Shown in pieces: positions 34,492-42,867 of a stretch of DNA of 64,000 nt (the first letter of the stretch is position 1; the number at the start of each line of letters is the position of its first letter). Both the position numbers and the translations under genes were made by a program. This stretch comes from Pedobacter sp. BAL39. Lineage in GTDB: Bacteria; Bacteroidota; Bacteroidia; Sphingobacteriales; Sphingobacteriaceae. Location of the stretch: the NCBI RefSeq assembly GCF_000170795.1, contig NZ_ABCM01000009.1:124001-188000 (forward strand), written 5' to 3'. The notes under the pieces were generated by a model. It was not told the origin of the DNA and did no database searches. It was given only the letters and a program-made list of their open reading frames with translations.

Positions 34492-34767
34492 CTACTGCCC
34501 ATCTCCTTCCCGCAGCAAACGAATTACGTCCGATTTCCGGAAACGGTTAGATCCGTTGATCTTTATTGGTATCAATATCTTCCTCTCAATCCAATAATCG
34601 AGCGTTCGTGGCGAACGGTCTATCTTCATCAATACTTCCTTTGTGCTTAAATACTCTTCTTCCTTCTCCTCCAGTTTCTGAAAGAAACCTGTCATGCTCT
34701 TCATCACGCTCAACTGCTCCTTCTGACCATTGATCAGAAGTTTTAATAGAATGCTAATATATTTCAT
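34492..34767 (-). CDS. Small helix-turn-helix (excisionase/MerR-like) protein
   Basis: A 91-residue protein. The C-terminal half, YLSTKEVLMKIDRSPRTLDYWIERKILIPIKINGSNRFRKSDVIRLL, is the winged helix of the HTH_17/MerR type found in excisionases and small mobile-element regulators. The N-terminal half is a coiled-coil-like helix (VMKSMTGFFQKLEEKEEE). It overlaps the preceding DUF6266 gene by four bases, so both are one transcript. No integrase is nearby. Confidence 0.9.
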   Translation of the reverse strand: MKYISILLKLLINGQKEQLSVMKSMTGFFQKLEEKEEEYLSTKEVLMKIDRSPRTLDYWIERKILIPIKINGSNRFRKSDVIRLLREGDGQ

Positions 34768-35420
34768 GTGTTTAGGGATTTAGAAATGATGATCTGTCCG
34801 GTATAGACGCTATTGGAAATCATTTTTTGATTTCCGGAACGGAAACTCATATAGGTTTCTACTATGGTTACTCCTTTTAGCTTAGGCAGTGCAAGTACCG
34901 CGCGAAGTGAAGATCTTTTTCCGCCGGCAATAACAAACACTGCATGATGGATCTCCGGATAGTAAGCCAGTAGCATAACCTGATCAGAGGCATAAGAAGC
35001 CCCCGGGCCAGCCGGATCGTCCCAGGTAAATTGCAATTCATTACCCTGCAACTCGACGCGTGGTTCAGCCGGAGCTTGTAATGTTCCTTTCGAAAGGATC
35101 ATTTTCGTATAATCAAACTGTACATTCGGATAGGTCCCAGATGCGGCGTCAAAATTCAGCGAGACTGCGATGTTGTGGGGATTCTTCTTTTGTTTTTTCG
35201 CCGTTACCTCAAAGCCGATATTGATGTAAGGATAAACCGAACTAAGCACTTTAATAACGGTACTCATCTTTTGTCGTACCGTTCGCTGCTTATCACTGAC
35301 GGAATTGGTCTTCCCGATTGTTCTGGAAACAAGTTTGCCATTTAAAATGTAGAAGACAACGTTTCCAATTCTTCCTGTTGAGGCTTCACTACCATAGCCT
35401 GTTTTTTTGTGTATTGCCAT
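34764..35420 (-). CDS. DUF6266 family protein, divergent copy
   Basis: A 218-residue DUF6266 protein: N-terminal STGRIGNVVFYILNGKLVSRTIGKT with the glycine-rich start and conserved SRT, the central ISLNFDAASGTYPNVQFDYTKMILSKGTL matching the DYxKxxxSxGxL pattern, and LQGNELQFTWDDPAG. It shares only this framework with the copy at 10271. It overlaps the HTH gene by four bases (ATGA-type), tying the family to a DNA-binding partner here. Function unknown. Confidence 0.85.
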   Translation of the reverse strand: MAIHKKTGYGSEASTGRIGNVVFYILNGKLVSRTIGKTNSVSDKQRTVRQKMSTVIKVLSSVYPYINIGFEVTAKKQKKNPHNIAVSLNFDAASGTYPNVQFDYTKMILSKGTLQAPAEPRVELQGNELQFTWDDPAGPGASYASDQVMLLAYYPEIHHAVFVIAGGKRSSLRAVLALPKLKGVTIVETYMSFRSGNQKMISNSVYTGQIIISKSLNT

Positions 35421-35645
35421 ATATGTATTTATTTAAGTTTTACAAGTATTAATATTTCAGCCTGTCCTTTTTATAGGTATAAACCCTGCTAAAAACGCGT
35501 TGGCTATGCTTTCCGCTGTGCTTTTATAGCCTCTGGCTAAACAATTTCCTAACCAATGGTTACGCAATGGTTACGCAACCCTTTTCCAACAGCGAACAAG
35601 GTGCGAACGAGCACACAATAAGGTCTACTCAAAGACCTTAAGTTC

Positions 35646-37058
35646 TCAAGTCTTCAGTATATCTCGTACAAACTTGAAAACCTGCTCTACCTGGGACAAA
35701 TCAGCGGTAAATAAATCAAGATCCAGTCGTTCTATAGGTTCATTCTCTCTACAGCACCTCACTTTAGCCAAACTGCCAAAGGCAACCTCATCACACATTT
35801 GCTTAACTTGTGCAGGATTAAGTTTTAGCTTCAGGTTGATTAAGGCAAAATTCCCGGAATTTGAAAAGTGAAGTGTTCCGATTTCGCTGTAATTGTTGTA
35901 GATAGCAGTCAGTCTGTAAGTTGCTTTTTTCCTGTGCTCGGCAATCTTCAATTGTTGGCTATAGATGAGATCGTTATTGTAAGCATCAACTAAGGCCATC
36001 TTATTTACACGTTCCAATCGCGTATCCTTTTTCGTTACATTTTTGGCAAACTTATGTATATAAGGGTTGAAACCAACCACCACTTCTATCGCTTCAAACA
36101 AATACCCTACCCTGCTTATCGGAAAGCAGTAGAGCACAATTCCACTTCTGAGGGCCAGACTCAACCCGGGTATTGGCCTGGTTTGATAATTGTCATCCCA
36201 AATGATGATATAAAATCCGTACTGCGCGGCCATTTCCAATAACCCCACCCAGCGCTCGGCACAGGTGGGTTCAAAGTAAGAATGATCTGAACCTGGACGC
36301 ATTAGCACTACCCTGACAGTTTGATGCTTGCAATAGGCGCTCAAATTATCCAGGTTGATCCCACATTCATCGGAAGTAACAAATTCTATGTTCAGGTTTA
36401 ACAAATTCAATTCCGAAATCAAATCCTCATCCATGCAATCAACGATGAGGCTGTCTCTCTCGTTAGTCAGCGTCCTTAAAATGGCTTTTATAGTTTTACC
36501 CTCCCGGGAGATACAGGATGAATTCTCTGGGAACCAGAGCCCCTTTTGATGCAACATCTCATAGATGACTTGATTCAAAGCTTCATCAGACTCCTTGTTA
36601 TTTTTCTTTTTTCTGTTTTCATCTATAAAATTCTGACAAAGATGGGAGTCAAAGCTCCAATCATATTCCTTTTGTCCGATGGTCAGATAATTTGGTTCTT
36701 TGAAATTAATGTTGCTCGACTTGCGATTGACAATTTGAGAAGGTAAGGTAAAAGCCGGCGTAGGGACTTTTTCCGTTGGACAGGGATTGGTCATAAATGT
36801 TGCCACTTTTTTTTCTGTATATAAAATACCATGGATTTCCCTCAGCTCTTTATAAGCTAATCCCACATTTCCCGGTTTTGTGCCTAAGTGTTTGGCAAAA
36901 TTGTTTATGGATGGCATTCTAAATTTAGGGGGATATTGTTCAGCAAGGTACTTCTGACGTATAAAATTTATGATTTGATGTTTGTGGCTCTTACCCTTCC
37001 TGTTTGAGGGTTTTAATTTGAAGTCGTTAGTCCAATCTTGTATCAATTTGAGATTCAT
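35646..37058 (-). CDS. GntR/MocR-like regulator with degenerate aminotransferase domain
   Basis: A 470-residue protein. The N-terminus (KHQIINFIRQKYLAEQYPPKFRMPSINNFAKHLGTKPGNVGLAYKELREIHGILY) is a GntR winged helix. The remainder has the outline of a fold-I aminotransferase as in MocR/GabR regulators: VRVVLMRPGSDHSYFEPTCAERWVGLLEMAAQYGFYIIIWDDNYQTRP, with the Asp that would contact the PLP pyridine. The strand that should carry the PLP lysine reads VLYCFPISRVGYLFEAIE, with no Lys, so cofactor binding is doubtful. It is divergent from the RadC-like operon side of the accessory region. Target unknown. Confidence 0.85.
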   Translation of the reverse strand: MNLKLIQDWTNDFKLKPSNRKGKSHKHQIINFIRQKYLAEQYPPKFRMPSINNFAKHLGTKPGNVGLAYKELREIHGILYTEKKVATFMTNPCPTEKVPTPAFTLPSQIVNRKSSNINFKEPNYLTIGQKEYDWSFDSHLCQNFIDENRKKKNNKESDEALNQVIYEMLHQKGLWFPENSSCISREGKTIKAILRTLTNERDSLIVDCMDEDLISELNLLNLNIEFVTSDECGINLDNLSAYCKHQTVRVVLMRPGSDHSYFEPTCAERWVGLLEMAAQYGFYIIIWDDNYQTRPIPGLSLALRSGIVLYCFPISRVGYLFEAIEVVVGFNPYIHKFAKNVTKKDTRLERVNKMALVDAYNNDLIYSQQLKIAEHRKKATYRLTAIYNNYSEIGTLHFSNSGNFALINLKLKLNPAQVKQMCDEVAFGSLAKVRCCRENEPIERLDLDLFTADLSQVEQVFKFVRDILKT

Positions 37059-37483
37059 TTACAGGCGCTAATAATAAACAAAAGGAGATTTATGCAATAA
37101 TAGCAATCAATGTCATAGTTATAAAATAATTCTATCTATATTAATATTACTGAACGTCCTTTATTAAAAATCTTTACAAAAGATTGATTTGCAGCGCAAT
37201 AGATGGAAGTAAAAACCAGTTATTTGTTTTGAAAAGTGTTCAGATCACGTTTGGAGTTTGGATGTGGTGAACTTTTTTAACTGACGATTAGCAGCTACTT
37301 ACCATCCTGAGGCAGGATTTCAATGACAATAAGCCCCTCTTGCCGCCAGAACTGTAGTACGGAATGTTAGGTTCATAAATTCATGTGAATAAATATCAAT
37401 AAATGCTATAATTTACTAAAAATTATATTTTATTAACTGTTAAAAACATTAAAAATACTATTAGTATATTTACAATATCAAGA

Positions 37484-37717
37484 TTAAACGGGGGTAGCTC
37501 TTGGATAATTTTGATAAATTTTAATTGATTTGGCTTTTAAATCAACGAAACTTTGCATCAGTAGGCCTAGTAAACCAGAACAAGCAAAGTATGGATTGAT
37601 AGACGGCCCAATTTCTGTAACTTTACCCAGAAATATGGGCGTCTTCCGTGCTGCTTGTTCGGGAACTTCGGTTCCTACCCATACTAGGGGGTACTGATGC
37701 GTGCGGGAGGCGACCAT
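37484..37717 (-). CDS. Uncertain 77-residue ORF
   Basis: Encodes SRTHQYPLVWVGTEVPEQAARKT and IGPSINPYFACSGLLGLLMQS with sensible composition, but no recognised fold, signal peptide or partner. It may be a real small protein or the shadow of an RNA on the other strand. Confidence 0.25.
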   Translation of the reverse strand: MVASRTHQYPLVWVGTEVPEQAARKTPIFLGKVTEIGPSINPYFACSGLLGLLMQSFVDLKAKSIKIYQNYPRATPV

Positions 37718-37778
37718 ATTTTATTGTTCCCTCCTGCTATTAGGATCATTGCTTTATTGCCCTTAAACCCAAAAAGCA

Positions 37779-37889
37779 ATGATGACCTTAAACTCTTACC
37801 CTACTTCCGTTACCTTATCAACTTTCAATCTTGAACGGCATTGTCGTATGCCCTTAATCATATTCATTAACCCGGATCCACCAGGTTAA
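37779..37889 (+). CDS. Uncertain 36-residue leader ORF
   Basis: Starts ATGATG, reads NSYPTSVTLSTFNLERHC and ends TFINPDPPG-like PLIIFINPDPPG before a TAA. It precedes the operon at 37991 by about 100 bases on the same strand, so a leader peptide is conceivable; there is no direct support. Confidence 0.2.
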   Translation: MMTLNSYPTSVTLSTFNLERHCRMPLIIFINPDPPG

Positions 37890-37990
37890 CCCTAACCTCC
37901 TTTTTCCCTTTTTTATCTTTTGCCATTTCAAGGATTTTATCCCCATGGCAGAGCTATGTCCAATTTTTTAACCTCTAAAAAACAGCAACA

Positions 37991-38659
37991 ATGAAAACCT
38001 ACATTAACAGCAGCAACCTGAACCTGGAGATCATTTTTCAGGTGATGAAAAAACGGATTGCCAAAGGATTCAAATCCAGCGATCTTTCCTTCCTGATTGG
38101 AAAAGAACACAACTACATAGACGGTGTAGAAAGCCTTGTTACACCATCCTATACCACACAAGATCTGAATTTCATTTCTGAAGCTTTGGAAGAACAGATC
38201 AACCCATCACCCGATGACACGGATATCAAAGAATATCCACTCTTTATCAATATAGAACGGCATCTCTTTGAATCCAGATACTTCCATATTTGCACCTCTT
38301 ACTCATCCGTTGGGCACGCCCATGTTTATTTCATCCTCACTGAAGATGCCGACCTGAGACCAAAGCCGGTATTCGCTCAGATGCAATATGATCAGCACGA
38401 CCTGGTTAAACAAAAAATAGGCGCAATGCGGGACGAAGGATATTTTGAACAGCCCAAATGGCCTTACCAGATCTACCAGCACATCAGCAGAACCCTTGGA
38501 CTAACCATTGATCCCCGATTGCTTAAAGACCTTTTGGATGACTTCTGCCTGGGCGATGGATTGGGAGGATTAAAAAAGCAATACGACAACGACCGATATC
38601 AGTACGTATTTAACGCTACCCGCATCCGTTCTATTTTAGCAAAATCTAAATCGCTTTAA
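37991..38659 (+). CDS. Conserved-looking hypothetical protein, HTH-like N-terminus
   Basis: A 222-residue soluble protein. Residues about 15-60 (VMKKRIAKGFKSSDLSFLIGKEHNYIDGVESL) have the spacing of an XRE helix-turn-helix, in which GFKSSDLSFLIG is the turn. The rest (FHICTSYSSVGHAHVYFILTEDA, DLVKQKIGAMRDEGYFEQPKWPYQIYQHI) is unrecognised. It is the first of three tightly spaced genes ending in a RadC-like gene, with a 2-base gap to the next. A regulator or plasmid-type accessory role is an inference. Confidence 0.8.
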   Translation: MKTYINSSNLNLEIIFQVMKKRIAKGFKSSDLSFLIGKEHNYIDGVESLVTPSYTTQDLNFISEALEEQINPSPDDTDIKEYPLFINIERHLFESRYFHICTSYSSVGHAHVYFILTEDADLRPKPVFAQMQYDQHDLVKQKIGAMRDEGYFEQPKWPYQIYQHISRTLGLTIDPRLLKDLLDDFCLGDGLGGLKKQYDNDRYQYVFNATRIRSILAKSKSL

Positions 38660-38661
38660 CC

Positions 38662-38910
38662 ATGTATGAATTAAGTAAAGGAATGGCCACGATCCATATT
38701 CCCATTTTTGAAGATTTTGAATCTACCTTCATCCTGGAACTACAGAGAGACCTCGTCTCGGTAATGGACATGATCCAGATGGCGCGGAAAACGTCTGACC
38801 TGGATGATTATCCCCAGGGAAACATGGAAAGTATTTTCCAGTTGTACAGGGCACTCATGCCTACACGGGAAGAAATTGAAGAAACACACCCATTTATTGA
38901 AGACTTATAA
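38662..38910 (+). CDS. Hypothetical 82-residue acidic protein
   Basis: A small acidic helical protein (FILELQRDLVSVMDMIQMARKTSDLDD, MPTREEIEETHPFIEDL), no signal, no known motif. It sits 2 bases after the HTH-like gene and 11 before the RadC-like gene, so is surely co-expressed with both. Confidence 0.75.
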   Translation: MYELSKGMATIHIPIFEDFESTFILELQRDLVSVMDMIQMARKTSDLDDYPQGNMESIFQLYRALMPTREEIEETHPFIEDL

Positions 38911-38921
38911 ACCATTACGTC

Positions 38922-39428
38922 ATGTTAAAGAACCTCCACAATATCCCAAGCATCGAGCTGAGTTTCAAGCCTAAATTCAAGCTCTGTGACCGTCCAAAAG
39001 TAAGCAGGTCACATGACCTCTATCAGATCCTGATGAACAACTGGAATCAAAATACCATCGGCTTTATCGAAGAATTCAAAGTGATTCTGCTCAACACATC
39101 AGGCATCGTATTGGGACTGCTCCCTGTTGCGTCAGGTGGAATTGGTGGGGTGTTAGTAGACATCAGAATTATACTGGTAGCAGCAATCAACAGTGGCGCC
39201 AGTGGAATCGTACTCGCACACAACCATCCCTCGATGAACCTTGCTCCAAGCAAGGCAGACATTGACATCACCAATCAGATCAAACAAGGCGCTGCGCTTT
39301 TGAACATCAAGCTGATTGACCACCTGATCATTAGTAATGATGGTTATCTAAGCTTTGCTGATCAGCAGATGCTCAACACCAAACAGCCAAGGCAGCTATT
39401 AGAAAACTTCGAAATGACGTTGGTCTAA
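38922..39428 (+). CDS. RadC-like JAB-domain protein
   Basis: A 168-residue MPN/JAB (RadC-type) domain. The metal-site signature is complete: Glu in IGFIEEFKVILL, HNHPS (His-x-His) and Asp in APSKADIDITNQI, with GIVLAHNHPSMNLAPSKAD near residues 104-120. The N-terminal HhH part of full-length RadC is missing, as in the short copies carried by plasmids, ICEs and phage-like elements. Function is unproven; the fold is that of a metal-dependent hydrolase. It closes the three-gene operon and a perfect hairpin follows. Confidence 0.92.
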   Translation: MLKNLHNIPSIELSFKPKFKLCDRPKVSRSHDLYQILMNNWNQNTIGFIEEFKVILLNTSGIVLGLLPVASGGIGGVLVDIRIILVAAINSGASGIVLAHNHPSMNLAPSKADIDITNQIKQGAALLNIKLIDHLIISNDGYLSFADQQMLNTKQPRQLLENFEMTLV

Positions 39429-39457
39429 GTTAGCCAGCCTAATATACAGGAATGAAA

Positions 39458-39484
39458 GTTATTCGGGCGATGCCCGAATAACTT
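39458..39484. terminator. Perfect convergent terminator
   Basis: AGTTATTCGGGC / GCCCGAATAACT, 12 bp, loop GAT, between the RadC-like gene and the end of the M1 peptidase gene on the other strand. Confidence 0.8.
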
Positions 39485-39503
39485 GTACGCATCAAAATAT
39501 CAT

Positions 39504-41477
39504 TTAATTGGCACTCCATTTATTGTTCTCAGTATTTCCGTCAGGCAATACTTCATCTGGATCTATGGTTACCTCAACAAGGTCCTCTGTTGTTGGATAT
39601 CTTACTGTCCACCCTTTGTTTTTCATCCAAACATCAACGGGAATCTTAATTCGATCAGACTTCCCACTTTTTGTTTTTATACCAAGAATGATGGGCAATG
39701 GCATCTTTTCCATATTAACCACCCGAATGGTATAGGCGACCAAAGCACCGTTTTCTTTGATTGGCTTTACTTCGGCAATGGCCTGGTCGTTTTTCCAGTT
39801 ATTCAAAAACCAGCTTCTCCAAAACCAGGACAGGTCTTCCCCTGCACCATTTTCCATTGACCGGAAAAAGTCAAATGGAGTAGGATGTTTGTAGGCCCAA
39901 TTTCTGATATACTCTTTAAATGCATAGTCGAAACGCTCCTTACCAAGGATCTGTTCCCGCAGCAGCGTCAAGGCATTTGCAGGCTTATCGTATAAATTGA
40001 TCCCGATGTTCCATTCGGACATGCCATCTGGAATCAACATGACGTTCTCGACAGCAGGCAGACCTAGTATAGTGCCGATAGAATGCCATGGCCAGGCGCC
40101 CGGATCATACTCGCCTTTATTGAACTCTACAGTCGAAATTCGGTTAATAAAACTATTGAATCCCTCGTCCATCCATCCAAACTTCCGCTCATTCGAGCCA
40201 ACGATCATTGGAAACCAGGTGTGACCAAGCTCATGGTCCACTACCCCCCATGCATCAGCCCCTTTTGCATCCCATCTACAAAAAACAATCCCGGGATATT
40301 CCATTCCGCCTAAATTAGCAGCAATATTTACCGCCATAGGATAAGGATATTCAAACCACGTGTTTGAGTAGTGTTCAACACTCGCCTTCACGTACTCCAC
40401 TCCTCTCCCATAGCTGTCTCTGCCATTGCTTTCTATCGGCTGTGCAGAAACGGCAAGCGATTTTTTACCACTTGGCAAATTGATGCGCGCAGCATCCAGT
40501 ACAAATGCCTTCGACGATGCCCAGGCCGCATCCCTGGCGTTAGTAATCTTGAACTTCCAAACCAGATTGTCTTTTGGCGGCCGCGACGTTGGCTCAGTTA
40601 CCTCTGCCTCGGTGCGGATGTGAACGATCGCATCACTTGACTTAGCCGCATTCCATCTTCGTAACTGTTCTGCAGTAAAAACTTCCTGCGGATTTAACAG
40701 TTCGCCTGAACCCATAACCAAGTGGCTGGCCGGTGCAGTAACCGAATAGTTGATATCGCCATACTCGCAGTAAAACTCACCACCACCCCAGTAAGGCAAG
40801 GTATTCCATCCAATAACGTCGTCATAGACGCACATGCGTGGAAACCACTGTCCGACGGCATAAATTTCCCCGTTCTTTGTTGTAAAGTGACCGGTGCGAT
40901 CCGAACCTTCTTTTGGAATGATATACGAATAGTTCATTTTGATGGTGATGACATCCCCGCTGGGAGCCATTGGCTGATCCAAACGGATCTGCATCCGTGT
41001 GTCTTCGATAAGCGAAGTAAATTTTACCTGCCTGGATTTTCTGGAAACACTCACATTTGAGATTTTATAACCGCCGTCAAACTTCTCGCCCTGTGCACCA
41101 TACCTGCTGCCCGGAGCTGTGATCGCAAACCCTCTCGAGCTTTCCTTGAATGTATTTTGGTCCAACTGCAACCAGAGAAATTGCAGATGGTCCGGACTGT
41201 TGTTTTTATAGGTAATGGTAATTACCCCGCTTACTTCATGCTTCGCTTCATCCAGGCTTACGGCAATTGTGTAATCTACCCTATTTTGCCAGTATTTTGG
41301 TCCCGGTACGCCACTGGCCGATCTCCTGTCGTTTCCATCCTGGGTGTAAAATAAAGGATCAAATGCAGCAGAAGGGCTATAGTTGCTTACCCCTAACTTT
41401 GATGGGGTCTGTTGCGCGAATGCATGAAATTGGGAGACACAAAGTAAGGCGATGCCGCAAATAAAGAATTTAAACAT
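39504..41477 (-). CDS. Exported M1-family zinc metallopeptidase (cassette B)
   Basis: A 657-residue M1 (gluzincin) peptidase with a signal peptide (MFKFFICGIALLCVSQFHAFAQ). It has the exopeptidase loop GGMEYP (390-395), HELGH at 415-419 and the third zinc ligand Glu438 in MDEGF, so it should be active. A C-terminal beta domain (PLPIILGIKTKSGKSDRIKIPVDVWMKNKGW) follows. It is the last gene of cassette B, 37 bases after TlpA, in the place taken by the M16 peptidase in cassette A. Aminopeptidase action on imported or periplasmic peptides is inferred. Confidence 0.95.
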   Translation of the reverse strand: MFKFFICGIALLCVSQFHAFAQQTPSKLGVSNYSPSAAFDPLFYTQDGNDRRSASGVPGPKYWQNRVDYTIAVSLDEAKHEVSGVITITYKNNSPDHLQFLWLQLDQNTFKESSRGFAITAPGSRYGAQGEKFDGGYKISNVSVSRKSRQVKFTSLIEDTRMQIRLDQPMAPSGDVITIKMNYSYIIPKEGSDRTGHFTTKNGEIYAVGQWFPRMCVYDDVIGWNTLPYWGGGEFYCEYGDINYSVTAPASHLVMGSGELLNPQEVFTAEQLRRWNAAKSSDAIVHIRTEAEVTEPTSRPPKDNLVWKFKITNARDAAWASSKAFVLDAARINLPSGKKSLAVSAQPIESNGRDSYGRGVEYVKASVEHYSNTWFEYPYPMAVNIAANLGGMEYPGIVFCRWDAKGADAWGVVDHELGHTWFPMIVGSNERKFGWMDEGFNSFINRISTVEFNKGEYDPGAWPWHSIGTILGLPAVENVMLIPDGMSEWNIGINLYDKPANALTLLREQILGKERFDYAFKEYIRNWAYKHPTPFDFFRSMENGAGEDLSWFWRSWFLNNWKNDQAIAEVKPIKENGALVAYTIRVVNMEKMPLPIILGIKTKSGKSDRIKIPVDVWMKNKGWTVRYPTTEDLVEVTIDPDEVLPDGNTENNKWSAN

Positions 41478-41513
41478 TGAAATGATTGTCTTTAGTTATA
41501 GGATCTACGCTTA

Positions 41514-42791
41514 TTAAATTGCCTTTTGTGATTGCTCAATCATCGCAGCTATTTCTTCAACCGCAGCCTCCTGGCCACCGGAAAAACCTACGACCGAAAA
41601 ACGGATATTGCCGTTTTTGTCTATCACTATTTTAGCCGGAATCCCCCCAACGTTATAGCTTTGGGCAACGGGGTTAGCACCCTTATCATTCTTAAGGTCC
41701 ATCAGCACTTCAAAAGGATAATGGTTTTCCATCATATAATTTTTTGCAAGCATTGGCGCATTTGCATCATTTTCGTAGGTATGAATGAACAAAAATTTCA
41801 CATTGGGATCGTCCTTGAAGCGCTCAACAGCATTTTTCATGATTGGAAAAGAAGCTTTACAAGGCCCGCACCATGTTGCCCAGAAATCAAGAACAACTGT
41901 TTTCCCTTTTAAATCTGCCAGTGAAACGGTTTTCCCGTCCAGATCCTTTAAACTGAAGTTTGCTGCAGGAGTATTTATGATCGTTTTCGATACATCCTCC
42001 CTGATTTTCTCCACCATTGCTTTATTGACAGAAACCAGATAGGCATCATAATCTGCATTACTCCCTTTCACCTTGCCAAATAAGATTTTTAAATTGCGCT
42101 TCATCGATTCGGAGGCTAAACCCAATTTTGCTGCCTTATCCAGCACTTCGAAACCCTCACTGTCCTTACCCAATTGCATCAATACAGACGCATAGGACTC
42201 GTATGCTTCTGCATCTGCATATTCAGGACGTCCATATAACTGCTTGAGTACCGGTAAGGCTGCCTGGTAATTCTTCTGCGTAACGTACAATTTGCTTAAC
42301 GCTTTTGCGTAAATAGGATATCCCGAGGCAGCAATTTGCACAGCCGGGTCATAATTATTGGATATGACACAGCGATAGGAATGGACCAGGGCCCTGTTAT
42401 ACAACTCAATTGCCAACTTAAAATGTCCTTTTTTTTCCAGGTCAGAAGCCACGTTTGCCCAGCCTTGCGCTTTCCAGGACTGGGTTTCCATCATATTGGC
42501 ATACTTCATTGCCTTGGCCGTATTATTCACTCTTGCATAGGCAGACGCCACAGAATAGCGTGCGTGATCATACTGTATCCTGTCGGCAGAATCACTCTTC
42601 AGCACTGGGAATTTCTGGAGCCAGGTGGCATATAACTTTTCCTTTTTTACAGCGTCTTTTTCATCGTAGATCAGGCGTAAGTTTTCGCTTCTGGAGCTGC
42701 CCGTCTTTTTTGGTTGATCATTTCCTTGTGCAAAAACTTGATAAGCTGAAAGTTGCAGCATGACCATTAGTATTAAAAGATTCTTTTTCAT
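41514..42791 (-). CDS. TlpA-type thioredoxin with TPR-like N-terminus (cassette B)
   Basis: A 425-residue exported protein (signal MKKNLLILMVMLQLSAYQVFAQ). Unlike the TlpA proteins of A and C, the first 250 residues are helical and TPR-like (AKAMKYANMMETQSWKAQGWANVASDLEKKGHFKLAIELYNRAL, YQAALPVLKQLYG, GFEVLDKAAKLG). The thioredoxin domain starts near 275 with the redox pair Cys308-Gly-Pro-Cys311 in DFWATWCGPCKASFP and the cis-Pro IPAKIVIDKNGNIRF. A periplasmic thiol reductase or oxidase, fused to a protein-binding scaffold. Confidence 0.94.
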   Translation of the reverse strand: MKKNLLILMVMLQLSAYQVFAQGNDQPKKTGSSRSENLRLIYDEKDAVKKEKLYATWLQKFPVLKSDSADRIQYDHARYSVASAYARVNNTAKAMKYANMMETQSWKAQGWANVASDLEKKGHFKLAIELYNRALVHSYRCVISNNYDPAVQIAASGYPIYAKALSKLYVTQKNYQAALPVLKQLYGRPEYADAEAYESYASVLMQLGKDSEGFEVLDKAAKLGLASESMKRNLKILFGKVKGSNADYDAYLVSVNKAMVEKIREDVSKTIINTPAANFSLKDLDGKTVSLADLKGKTVVLDFWATWCGPCKASFPIMKNAVERFKDDPNVKFLFIHTYENDANAPMLAKNYMMENHYPFEVLMDLKNDKGANPVAQSYNVGGIPAKIVIDKNGNIRFSVVGFSGGQEAAVEEIAAMIEQSQKAI

Positions 42792-42867
42792 ATAGCTTGA
42801 TTAGTGGGAAAGTGTGCTTTCGCCTTTTGTTTATTTTTTGTTCGTAATTATGGATGGATATCGGCAA

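Larger units (their letters stand above)
37059..37990. other. Long leader region of the RadC-like operon
   Basis: About 930 bases. The left part (37059-37480) is very AT-rich. The centre is more G-rich and holds a 77-codon minus-strand frame (37484-37717). A small plus-strand frame (37779-37889) follows. AAAAAACAGCAACA precedes the first operon ATG at 37991. The region may contain a structured RNA, but I could not fold it. Confidence 0.4.
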
